Below are positions 56,005 through 64,000 of a stretch of 64,000 bases of DNA, in pieces. The stretch's first letter is position 1, and every line of letters begins with the position of its first letter. The translations under genes and the position numbers were made by a program. Under the pieces are notes generated by a model. That model searched no databases and was not told where the DNA came from. It saw nothing but the letters and a program-made list of their open reading frames with translations. Source of the stretch: Archangiaceae bacterium (GTDB lineage Bacteria > Myxococcota > Myxococcia > Myxococcales > Myxococcaceae); the NCBI GenBank assembly GCA_016714225.1, contig JADJNS010000003.1, forward strand, positions 558,001-622,000. The letters are read 5' to 3'.

Positions 56005-57422
56005 ATGTCGAGGAGGCGAAGGCCTTGGGAGGTTGAGGTAGCGGTCAGTTTCTCCGACTGAGCGGGTGATGCCGCGCGACGGGAGCGGAAGGTCGTAAGG
56101 GCGGCCGTGCGTCCTTCTCGGGGTGTGCACCGACAGCCGGCCATCTCGAGCGCTGTCTCTTCGTAGCGCTCAAGGGCGAGACGTTCGACGCGCACGACTT
56201 TTCTCCGCAGCCGGTCGCAGCGGGCGCGCGCCTCGGCGGTGATGAAGCAGGCGCCGGGCGCCCAGGGCGCTCGACGAGACGTCACCGTCTTCGAAGTGCC
56301 GACACGCTCGCGGCGCTGGGCTCGCTGGCGCGCGCCTGGCGCCGGTTCAAGGTCCCCATCGGGGCGGTCACCGGCAGCAACGGCAAGACCACCACCAAAG
56401 AGCTGATCGCCGCGATCCTCCAGACGCGCGGCCCTGCGCTGAAGACGCAGGGCAACCTGAACAACGAGATCGGCGTGCCGCTCACGCTCTTCAACCTCGA
56501 GCCGCGCCACGTCGCCGGCATCGTCGAGATGGGCATGAACCACGCCGGAGAGATCGGCCGGCTCACCTCGATGGCTCAGCCCGACGCCGGCCTCATCACC
56601 ATCGTGCAGCCAGCCCACCTCGAGGGTCGGGTCCATCGAGGGCGTCGCCGTGGCCAAAGGCGAGCTGTTCAGGGCTCCCGGACACCGCGACTGCGGTGGT
56701 GAACCTCGATGACGCGCATCGCCGAGCAAGCGTCGCGCGCGACGGCCCGCTGCTCACCTGGGGCCGCGCCGCAGGCCGAGTTCGGCTGGTGTCGGTCAGG
56801 CCCCAGGGCCGTGATGGGCTCTCGCTCACGATTCGCGCGAAGGGCGTCGACTTCTCCGTCGCGCTGCGGCTCGTCGGCGATCACAACGCGATGAACGCGA
56901 CCGGTGCCTTCGCGCTGGCGATCGCCCTCCGGCTACTCAGCCTGAAGAATGCGTTCGCGGCCTGAGTCAGCGCAGTCGCATGCGCGTCGGCTGCAGATCC
57001 TCGACGCGCCCGGCATCACGGTCGTCGACGACTGCTACAACGCCAACCCCGCGTCGATGAAGGCCGCCCTCGAGGCGCTGGGCGGTCTGGCCATCGAAGG
57101 CCGGCCGATTGCAGTGCTCGGTGACATGCTCGAGCTCGGCTCAGACGAAGCGAAGGCCCACGCGCAGATGGGCGTGGTGGCGAGTGACAGGGCCCGCGTG
57201 ATCGCGTTCTTCGGGCCACGCATGAAGGCCGCGTACGAACGCGCAGAAGAGCTCCAGCGCAACGCCCCGCACTTCGACAAGGTCGAGCAGTTGGTCGAGT
57301 GGCTTGGCAACGAGTTGAAAGCCGGCGACGTGGTGCTGGTGAAAGGCAGCCGCGGCATGCGGCTCGAGCGCGTGGTCGAAGCGCTCACCGGCCACCAAAG
57401 CTCGGCAGAGGGCGGGCACTAC
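56005..57422 (+). pseudogene. murF: UDP-MurNAc-tripeptide--D-Ala-D-Ala ligase, disrupted by several indels
   Basis: All parts of MurF can be found, but in different frames. Recognisable pieces are FVALKGETFDAHDF, IGAVTGSNGKTTT (56361 on), NLNNEIGVPLTLFN, MNHAGEIGRLTS, VVNLDDA, GDHNAMNATGA and ITVVDDCYNANPASMKAALE. The frame changes near 56626, 56672 and 56950, and several more are needed before 56340. The end runs straight into the mraY start without a stop in frame. Because murF is essential and the surrounding operon is intact, the simplest reading is sequencing or assembly error, but true decay with a second copy elsewhere cannot be excluded. Confidence 0.75.
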
Positions 57423-58576
57423 ATGCTCTACCTTCTCTTCGAAGTGGCTGAAAGACACCGACACCGCGCGTCTCCTCAACTTCCTGCGGTACCCGACGTT
57501 CCGCATCGTCGCCGGCGGCGCCGTCGCTGGTCATCGGCATGCTCGTCGGCCCCCGGCTGATCGACCGGCTGCGCTTCCGCCAGCACGGCATCAGCAACGT
57601 GCGCGAAGACACCCCCGACACCCACCAGAAGAAGAAGGGCACGCCCACGCTCGGCGGCACCCTGATTCTGCTCTCCATCTTCGCCGGCACGCTGCTGTTC
57701 GCCGACCTGCGCTCGCGCGTCGTGCTCGTCGCGCTGCTCATGACCGGCGGCTTCGGCTTCACCGGCTTCCTCGACGACTGGCTCAAGCTCAGCAAGCGCA
57801 ACTCGAAGGGCCTGCCCGGCCGCTACAAGCTCGCCCTGCAGACGTTCTTCTATCTGGTCGGCATCTTCGGCCTGCTCACCGACTGGTCGCACGGCGCGCC
57901 GCAGCTGATGCTCGACACCGCGCTCACCGTGCCGTTCGTGCCCACCCGGCACCTGCACCCCGACCTGGGCTGGTTCTACGTGGTGTTCGGCTGGGTGGTC
58001 ATCGTCGGCACCTCGAACGCGGTGAACATCACCGACGGCCTCGACGGCCTCACCATCGCGCCCACCATCGTCTCGGCCGCCACCTTCGCGGTGCTCTGCT
58101 ACGTGGCCGGCGCCGGCGTCGCGATCGCCGACGTGGTCAACGGCCAGCTCACCGGGGTTCCCCTGCACCAGTACCTGGGCATCGCGCGCGTCGAGGGCGG
58201 CAGCGAGCTGGCGGTCTTCTGCGCCAGCATCGTCGGCGCCGGCATCGCCTTTCTCTGGTTCAACTCGTACCCCGCCAGCGTGTTCATGGGCGACGTCGGC
58301 TCGCTCGCGCTGGGCGGAGCGCTCGGCACCCTCGCGGTCTTGAGCAAGAACGAGATCGCCTCGGCCATCATTCACGGCGTGTTCCTCACCGAGATTCTCT
58401 CGGTGATGCTGCAGGTCGCGTCGTTCAAGTCGCGGGGCAAGCGCATCTTCAAGATGGCTCCGCTGCACCACCACTTCGAGCTGGTCGGTCTGCCCGAGCC
58501 CAAGATCATCGTCAGATTCTGGATCGCGTCGGTGCTCTGCGGCGGCATCGCCATCTTGGGACTCAAGCTCCGATGA
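57423..58576 (+). CDS. mraY: Phospho-N-acetylmuramoyl-pentapeptide transferase (two frame corrections)
   Basis: The protein (about 383 residues) makes lipid I at the inner membrane. It has about ten membrane helices, the family motif GFLDDWLKLSKRNSKGL, the metal-binding NAVNITDGLDGL and the MAPLHHHFE signature. The first 38 codons need two single-base removals, near 57444 and 57524, to read MLYLLFEWLKDTDTARLLNF. From ATG 57539 on the frame is clean. The corrected length is a whole number of codons. The stop overlaps murD by ATGA. Confidence 0.9.
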
Positions 58577-59840
58577 ACATCAAGCGCGCCGCAGTGGTGG
58601 GTATGGGGAAGTCCGGCAAGGCGGCTACAGCCTTGTTGCAGTTGCGCGGCATCGAGGTGCTGCCCCTCGACGAGAAAGACGGCCCGCTGCCCGACCCCAT
58701 CACCGGCGTCGAGCGTGGTGGTCTGAGCCCCGGTGTGCCGCGCTCGAAGGTGCACACCCAGCTGCCGCTGCTCGGTGAAATCGAGCTCGCCTGGCGCATG
58801 CTGCCGGCCGGCGCGGGCCCGGTGCTCGGCGTCACCGGCACCAACGGCAAGAGCACCACCACCGCGCTGCTCGGCCACATGATGAAGCGCCCGCAAGCGT
58901 TCGTGGGCGGGAACCTGGGGCGCCCGTTCAGCGAGGCCTGCGCGCAGAAGCACGACGTGCACGTGGTCGAGCTCTCGAGCTTTCAGCTCGAAGGCATCGT
59001 CGACACGCCGAATTTCTGGGCACGGCCATCCTGAACCTCACCCCCGACCACCTCGACCGCTACGCCTCGCAGGCCGAGTACGGCGCGGCCAAGGCGCGCA
59101 TCTTCATGAACGCGCCGCAGCATGGCTTCGTGGTGGTCAACGCCGACGACCCGGCGGTGGTCGGCCTGGCGCGCGCAGCCAAGGTGCCCGTCTACGGCTT
59201 CACGTTGGATCGCTCGAAGACCAACGCCGGCTTCAAGGGCATGACGGTCGGGCAGGGCGACGGCTTCACCTTCGGCTTCGGCGACGGCGAGCGCTTCACG
59301 GTGAAGAACCGGGCGCTGCGCGGCGCGCACAACCTGCAGAACGCCATGGCCGCCGCGACCGTGGCGCGCCTCTACGGGTTGCCGGCGGCGCTGGTGCAGC
59401 AGGGCCTCGACACCTTCGGCGGTTTGCCGCACCGCCTCGAGCTCGTGCGCGAGGTCGACGGGGTCGAGTGGGTCAACGACTCGAAGGCCACCAACGTCGA
59501 CTCGTCGCTGGTGGCCCTCGCCGCCCTCAAGGGCCCCATCTGGCTCATCGCCGGCGGCAAGGGCAAAGGCGCACCCTACGAGCCGATGGTCACCGCCTCG
59601 CGCGGCAAGGTCGTGGGCGTGCTCACCATCGGGCAAGACGCCCCCGCGTTGGCCACGGCGTACGGCGGCCAGTTCACCGTTCACCCCTGCGAGACGCTGC
59701 CTCGGGCGATTGAGCAGGCCCGAAAACTGGCGAAGCGCGGCGACACGGTTCTGCTGTCGCCTGCCTGCGCTTCCTACGACCAGTTCGACAACTTCGAGCA
59801 CCGCGGTGACACCTTCAAACGCCTGGTGAACGCACTGTGA
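58573..59840 (+). CDS. murD: UDP-MurNAc-L-Ala--D-Glu ligase (one frame correction)
   Basis: The protein (422 residues after adding one base near 59021) has the ATP loop GVTGTNGKSTT, VVELSSFQLE, LNLTPDHLDRY, GLPHRLELV and NDSKATNVDS. The frame runs from 58573 to 59021, then changes. The N-terminal domain seems about 20 residues shorter than usual between LPLDEKDGP and SPGVPRS, where other MurD proteins have an extra strand and helix, so more bases may be missing there. The stop overlaps ftsW by GTGA. Confidence 0.88.
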
Positions 59841-61069
59841 CCACGAGAACCAAGACGCTCGCCGCCCGCCGGGGCGGTGGTGACGCCTCCCGCAACCTGC
59901 CGCTCACCTACGACCCGTGGATTCTGGGGGCCGTGCTGATGTTGGTCGGCCTGGGCCTGGTGATGGTCTACAGCGCCAGCGCCGTCACCGCGCAAGAGAA
60001 GCTGGGCGACAGCTTTCACTACCTGAAGCGCCAGGGCATCGCCGCCTTCATCGGCCTGCTCGCCATGGCCACCGCGATGAAGCTCGGCTACCGCCGCATG
60101 GCGCGGCTCGCCTGGCCGCTGCTGCTCTTCGCGATGCTGCTGCTCATCGCCGTGCTCATACCCGGCCTCGGCACGGTGGTGAACGGAGCGCGCCGGTGGA
60201 TTCGCTTTCCCGGCGTCTCGGTGCAGCCGGCCGAGGTCGCCAAGGTCTGCTGGGCCATCTACCTCGCGTACTCGCTCGCCAAGAAGCAAGACAAGGTCAC
60301 CCACTTCTCCATCGGCTTTCTGCCCCACCTCGCGCTGGGCGGCGTGCTGGTGCTGCTCTGCATGCCCGAGCCCGACTTCGGCTCCTCGGTGGCGCTGCTG
60401 TTCTTGATGTTCGTGCTGCTCTTCGCCGCCGGCACGAAGCTCAGCTACCTGGTGGGCAGCGTGCTGATGGCGCTGCCGTTCGGCTACCACGCCATCGCCT
60501 CGAGCCCGTACCGCCTGGCGCGCATCACCGCGTTCATGGACCCGTGGGCCAACCGCAAGGGCAGCGGCTACCAGGTCGCCGAGTCGCTGATGTCGATCGG
60601 CTCGGGCGGCATCACGGGCCTGGGGCTCGGTGACGGCCGGCAGAAGCTGTTCTTCCTGCCCGAGGCGCACACCGACTTCATCTTCTCGATCATCGGCGAA
60701 GAGCTGGGCCTCATCGGCGTGGCGCTGCTGGTCGCGCTCTACGGCGTGCTCATCTGGCGCGGAATTCGCGCCGCGCTCAACGCCAGCGAGCCGTTCGGCT
60801 CGTACCTCGGCCTCGGCATCACCGCGCTGATCGCCTTTCAGGCCATCACCAACATGGCGGTGGCGATGGGCCTGGTGCCCACCAAGGGCCTGACGCTGCC
60901 GTTCGTCTCGTACGGTGGGTGCTCGCTGATCATGCTGATGGGCGCCTCGGGGTTGCTGCTCTCGGTCAGCTCGACCGTCGAGGGTGCGCGCCGCCGCGCG
61001 GTGGCGCAGAAGGCCCGCGGCCACACCCGCGAGTCGACGCTGGTCGACGGCGCCGAGGCCACGGCATGA
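59837..61069 (+). CDS. ftsW: Lipid II polymerase / division protein FtsW
   Basis: The 410-residue SEDS-family membrane protein has about ten helices, the conserved VYSASAVTAQE near the first helix, GARRWIRFPGVSVQPAE and the FVSYGGCSLI segment, and DPWANRKGSGYQ. It polymerises septal glycan with FtsI. GTG 59837 overlaps the murD stop, and the end overlaps murG by ATGA. The N-terminal Arg-rich tail is normal. Confidence 0.96.
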   Translation: MTTRTKTLAARRGGGDASRNLPLTYDPWILGAVLMLVGLGLVMVYSASAVTAQEKLGDSFHYLKRQGIAAFIGLLAMATAMKLGYRRMARLAWPLLLFAMLLLIAVLIPGLGTVVNGARRWIRFPGVSVQPAEVAKVCWAIYLAYSLAKKQDKVTHFSIGFLPHLALGGVLVLLCMPEPDFGSSVALLFLMFVLLFAAGTKLSYLVGSVLMALPFGYHAIASSPYRLARITAFMDPWANRKGSGYQVAESLMSIGSGGITGLGLGDGRQKLFFLPEAHTDFIFSIIGEELGLIGVALLVALYGVLIWRGIRAALNASEPFGSYLGLGITALIAFQAITNMAVAMGLVPTKGLTLPFVSYGGCSLIMLMGASGLLLSVSSTVEGARRRAVAQKARGHTRESTLVDGAEATA

Positions 61070-62187
61070 GGGTGCTGATCGCCGGCGGCGGCACGGGCGG
61101 TCACCTCTTCCCGGGCATCGCGCTCGCGGAAGAGGTGTCGACGCGCCACCCGGCGAACGACGTGGTGTTCGTGGGCACCCGCCGCGGCCTCGAGGCCCGG
61201 GTGGTGCCGGCGAACGGCTACAAGCTCGAGACCATCACCAGCCGCGGCCTCAAGGGCATGGGCCTTTTGAACCTCGCGCTCGGGCTGCTGGCGCTGCCGC
61301 TGTCGTTCTTCGAGTCGGCGTGGCTGCTCTTGCGCCACAAGCCCGACGTGGTGGTGGGCGTGGGCGGGTACTCGTCGGGCCCGGTGGTGATGGCCGCGTG
61401 GCTGCTCGGCATTCCCACCGCGGTGCAAGAGCAGAACGCGCTGCCCGGCGCCACCAACAAGGTGCTCGGCCGGTTCGTGAAGGCCGTCTTTCTCGCGTTC
61501 GACGAGGCGCGCCGCTTCTTCCCCGAGAAGAAGGTGCACGTCATCGGCAACCCCATTCGCCGCAAGCTGCTCGACAACTACCTGCGCTCGAGCACGCCGC
61601 ACGAGAAGTTCACCGTGCTGGTCTTCGGCGGCTCGCTCGGCGCCAAGGGCTTGAACGCGCGCGTGCTCGAGTCGCTGCAGTACCTGGAAGACCTGAAGGG
61701 CGAGCTCAAGTTTCTGCACCAGACCGGCAAGGCCGACCTCGAGCACGTGAAGGCAGGCTACGCCGCGAAGCAGTTCGACGCCGAGGTGGTCGAGTTCATC
61801 GACGACATGTCGGCCGCCTACGCCAAGAGCGAGCTGGTCATCTGCCGCGCCGGAGCCACCACCCTCGCCGAGCTCACCGTCTGCAAGAAGGCGGCGATTC
61901 TGGTGCCCTTCCCGTTCGCCACCGACGACCACCAGGCGGTCAACGCCGGCGCGCTGGTCAGCGCCGGAGCGGCGGTGATGTTCCGCGAGGCCGAGCTCAC
62001 CGGCGAGAAGCTGGCCGCCGAGCTGCGCGCGCTCAAGGGCGACGGCGAGCGCCGCAAGAAGATGGAAAAGGCGGCCGGTCAACTGGGGCGCCCCGAGGCG
62101 GCGCGGGAGATCGCCGACGTCTGTATGGAGCTGATGTGGAAGAAGTGGGGCGAGAAGGGCCGCCCCCGAAAGGCGAAGCCGTCGTGA
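61066..62187 (+). CDS. murG: UDP-GlcNAc--lipid I glycosyltransferase
   Basis: The 373-residue enzyme makes lipid II. It has the N-terminal GGGTGGHLFPG loop, GGYSSGPVVMAAWLLGIPT, the EQNALPGATN motif, and the UDP-GlcNAc-binding CRAGATTLAEL and PFPFATDDHQ motifs. ATG 61066 overlaps the ftsW stop. Intact. Confidence 0.97.
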   Translation: MRVLIAGGGTGGHLFPGIALAEEVSTRHPANDVVFVGTRRGLEARVVPANGYKLETITSRGLKGMGLLNLALGLLALPLSFFESAWLLLRHKPDVVVGVGGYSSGPVVMAAWLLGIPTAVQEQNALPGATNKVLGRFVKAVFLAFDEARRFFPEKKVHVIGNPIRRKLLDNYLRSSTPHEKFTVLVFGGSLGAKGLNARVLESLQYLEDLKGELKFLHQTGKADLEHVKAGYAAKQFDAEVVEFIDDMSAAYAKSELVICRAGATTLAELTVCKKAAILVPFPFATDDHQAVNAGALVSAGAAVMFREAELTGEKLAAELRALKGDGERRKKMEKAAGQLGRPEAAREIADVCMELMWKKWGEKGRPRKAKPS

Positions 62188-63617
62188 GCACCTTCTTGGG
62201 AGACCGGCCCTCGGCGCCGCGGCCGTTCACCTCACGGTTCAAGACCCGCCACACCGCGCACGTGCACTTCGTAGGCATCGGCGGCATCGGCATGAGCGGC
62301 ATCGCCGAGGTGCTCTTGAACCTCGGCTACAAGATCTCGGGCAGCGACCTCAAAGAGAGCGACGTCACCCGGCGGCTGGGGCAGCTGGGGGCCCGGGTGG
62401 TCTACGGCCACAAGGCCGAGAACCTGCTCGACAGCGACGTGGTGGTGATTTCCTCCGCCGTGCGGAAGGACAACGCCGAGGTCGTCGCCGCCCGGCAGCG
62501 GAAGATTCCCGTCATTCCCCGCGCCGAGATGCTCGCCGAGCTGATGCGGCTCAAGTACTCGGTCGCCATCGCCGGCTCGCACGGGAAAACGACCACCACC
62601 TCGATGGTGGCCTCGGTGCTCAACGCCGCGGGGCTCGACCCCACCGCCGTGGTGGGCGGCAAGGTCAACGTCATCGGCTCGAACGCGCGGCTGGGCAAGA
62701 GCGAGCTGATGGTGGTCGAGGCCGACGAGAGCGACGGCTCGTTCTTGAAGCTGCACCCGTCGATCGCGGTGGTCACCAACATCGACCCCGAGCACATGGA
62801 CCACTACCAGACGCTCGACGCGCTGAAGAACGCGTTCGTCGAGTTCTGCAACCGGGTGCCGTTCTACGGCCTCAACGTGCTCTGCCTCGATCACCCCAAC
62901 GTGCAGGCGCTGCTGCCGCACATCGACAAGCGCTTCGTCACCTACGGCAGCGTGCACACCGCCGATTACCGGGTCGAGGGCATCGAGCTCGACGGCTACG
63001 CGACGACGTTTCGTGCCTTTCGCCACGACACCGACCTGGGCGAGTTCACCGTGAAGATGGTCGGCGCCCACAACGCCATGAACGCGCTCTCGGTGATCGC
63101 GGTCGCCGAAGAGCTCGACGTGCCGCTCGACACCGTGCGCAAGGCGCTGGCCGAGTTCGGTGGAGTGCAGCGCCGCTTCACCATCAAGGGCGAGGCCAGG
63201 GGCGTCACCGTGGTCGACGACTACGGGCACCACCCCACCGAGGTGAAGGCGACCCTCGCGGGCGCTCGAAAGGCGTTCGGCCGGCGCATCGTGGTCGCCT
63301 TCCAGCCGCACCGCTACACCCGCACCCACGACCTGATGAGCGACTTCGTCAGCGCCTTCAACGACGCCGACGTGCTGTTCCTCACCAACATCTACGCCGC
63401 GGGCGAAGACCCGATTCCGGGCGTCAGCGGCAAGTCGCTCGCCGACGCGGTGGTGGCGCACGGCCACCGCGACGTGACGTTCGTCGAGAAGCGCGCCGAC
63501 CTGCCCGCCGCGCTCGCCGCCCGGGTCAAAGAGGGCGACATCGTCATCACCCTCGGCGCCGGCGACATCACCCAGGTGGGGCCCGACCTGCTCACCGTTC
63601 TGGGGGCCACGTCATGA
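62184..63617 (+). CDS. murC: UDP-MurNAc--L-alanine ligase
   Basis: The 477-residue ligase has VHFVGIGGIGMSGIAEVL, the ATP loop AGSHGKTTTT, VVEADESDGSF, NIDPEHMDHY and DDYGHHPTEVKAT, all typical of MurC. GTG 62184 overlaps the murG stop. The gene ends in an ATGA overlap with a short frame that is part of the repeat element. Intact. Confidence 0.97.
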   Translation: MSTFLGDRPSAPRPFTSRFKTRHTAHVHFVGIGGIGMSGIAEVLLNLGYKISGSDLKESDVTRRLGQLGARVVYGHKAENLLDSDVVVISSAVRKDNAEVVAARQRKIPVIPRAEMLAELMRLKYSVAIAGSHGKTTTTSMVASVLNAAGLDPTAVVGGKVNVIGSNARLGKSELMVVEADESDGSFLKLHPSIAVVTNIDPEHMDHYQTLDALKNAFVEFCNRVPFYGLNVLCLDHPNVQALLPHIDKRFVTYGSVHTADYRVEGIELDGYATTFRAFRHDTDLGEFTVKMVGAHNAMNALSVIAVAEELDVPLDTVRKALAEFGGVQRRFTIKGEARGVTVVDDYGHHPTEVKATLAGARKAFGRRIVVAFQPHRYTRTHDLMSDFVSAFNDADVLFLTNIYAAGEDPIPGVSGKSLADAVVAHGHRDVTFVEKRADLPAALAARVKEGDIVITLGAGDITQVGPDLLTVLGATS

Positions 63618-63621
63618 AGGT

Positions 63622-63876
63622 CACCCTGAGCGAAGCGCGAAGCGCGCAGTCGAAGGGGGCCGCGAGCCGCCTGCCGCGCATGTTCGAAGTTTCCGGGAGA
63701 CCGCGCACCCTGAGCGAAGGCCGAAGGCCGAAGTCGAACGGGTGCCGTCGCACCATTCGAAGCTGCGCAACCCATACTCCCGGCTTCAAGCAGCACGGCG
63801 CGCGCACCCATACGATGGCGTATCTGCGCCTCAGCCTTCGGCGCGCGACGGCAGGGTTCGACGTCGCTCACCCTGA
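63622..63876 (+). repeat. Dispersed repeat element, copy B, between murC and murB
   Basis: Two head-to-tail modules start CACCCTGAGCGAAG at 63622 and 63706; the second (63706-63876) matches copy A at 48208-48380 in reverse, including the core GGCTTCAAGCAGCAC (63782-63796) and ATACGATGGCGTAT. A 95-codon frame (63614-63901) spans it, with its ATG overlapping the murC stop and its TGA overlapping the murB ATG; it probably is not a real protein. The AAGGAG at 63886 serves murB. Confidence 0.75.
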
Positions 63877-63900
63877 CCGGTCTCGAAGGAGCATCGCGTG

Positions 63901-64000
63901 ATGCCCGCGCGCTCGCACCCGCTCAGCAAGGACGTCACCTTCGACGTCCCGCTGGCGAAGTGGACCAGCGTTCGCGTGGGCGGCAGCGCCGAAGCGCTGG
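63901..64000 (+). CDS. murB: UDP-N-acetylenolpyruvoylglucosamine reductase, cut by the window edge
   Basis: Only the first 33 residues are seen: after MPARSHPLSKD they read VTFDVPLAKWTSVRVGGSAE, the typical MurB start with the T-S-x-R-V-G-G FAD-binding motif. ATG 63901 follows AAGGAG. Position after murC is normal for the cluster. Confidence 0.85.
   Translation, partial: MPARSHPLSKDVTFDVPLAKWTSVRVGGSAEAL

Overview
The window is very GC-rich, densely coded DNA that looks like a myxobacterium (Myxococcota, probably Cystobacterineae-like). The clearest markers are a carD-carG pair (an AT-hook CarD and its zinc partner CarG, known from Myxococcus and relatives), many disulfide-rich lipoproteins with repeated C-x-x-G-x-C motifs, a PEGA-type Ser/Thr kinase, PilZ repeats, ABC-2 exporters, a free-standing four-helix-bundle (23S intervening-sequence type) gene, and a PASTA-bearing FtsI in the cell-wall operon. 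No rRNA, tRNA, CRISPR array, transposase or prophage was seen.

Layout. 1-2.6 kb: end of an unknown gene, a four-helix-bundle gene enclosed by a ~75-bp inverted repeat, and a Cys-rich lipoprotein with a textbook intrinsic terminator. 2.6-9.2 kb: ECF sigma factor plus FecR-like zinc-finger regulator, an Rsm22-family methyltransferase, a three-gene ABC-2 exporter, a Gly-Ser-tethered lipoprotein. 9.2-19.7 kb: exonuclease III, two SPFH proteins, small zinc-ribbon protein, an orphan NtrC-type activator preceded by a good sigma-54 promoter, a Cys-rich Pal-like lipoprotein, an unknown two-gene unit, ligA and rho. 19.7-26.7 kb: Cys-rich lipoproteins, aldehyde dehydrogenase, SEC-C methionine aminopeptidase, lipase, YdeI-like protein. 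26.8-31 kb: two large unknown proteins, the second with 96-bp tandem repeats. 31-41.4 kb: aldo/keto reductase, more lipoproteins, a putative four-gene unit carD-carG-unknown-GT39 glycosyltransferase, and a kinase whose outer part resembles LecA-type lectin repeats. 41.4-50.3 kb: an App1-type phosphatase operon with a 709-residue membrane protein, acyl-CoA dehydrogenase, PilZ protein and unknown lipoproteins.

50.4-64 kb is the division and cell-wall (dcw) cluster: mraZ, a STAS-domain gene, rsmH, ftsL, ftsI, murE, murF, mraY, murD, ftsW, murG, murC, murB (cut by the window edge). Most of its genes overlap by one to four bases, so the transcript looks translationally coupled. A sigma-70-like promoter, 10-bp spaced MraZ-type boxes and a 19-bp palindrome precede mraZ. 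A dispersed repeat lies between murC and murB, and a second copy is at 48.2 kb.

Quality caveat: murF, mraY, murD, the GT39 gene and the 28.6-kb gene need single-base corrections to read through; the errors cluster at 56.0-57.5 kb. In essential single-copy genes this points to assembly or sequencing indels rather than true pseudogenes, but it cannot be proved from the sequence alone. All start sites and functions are inferred from reading the sequence; no database search was made.
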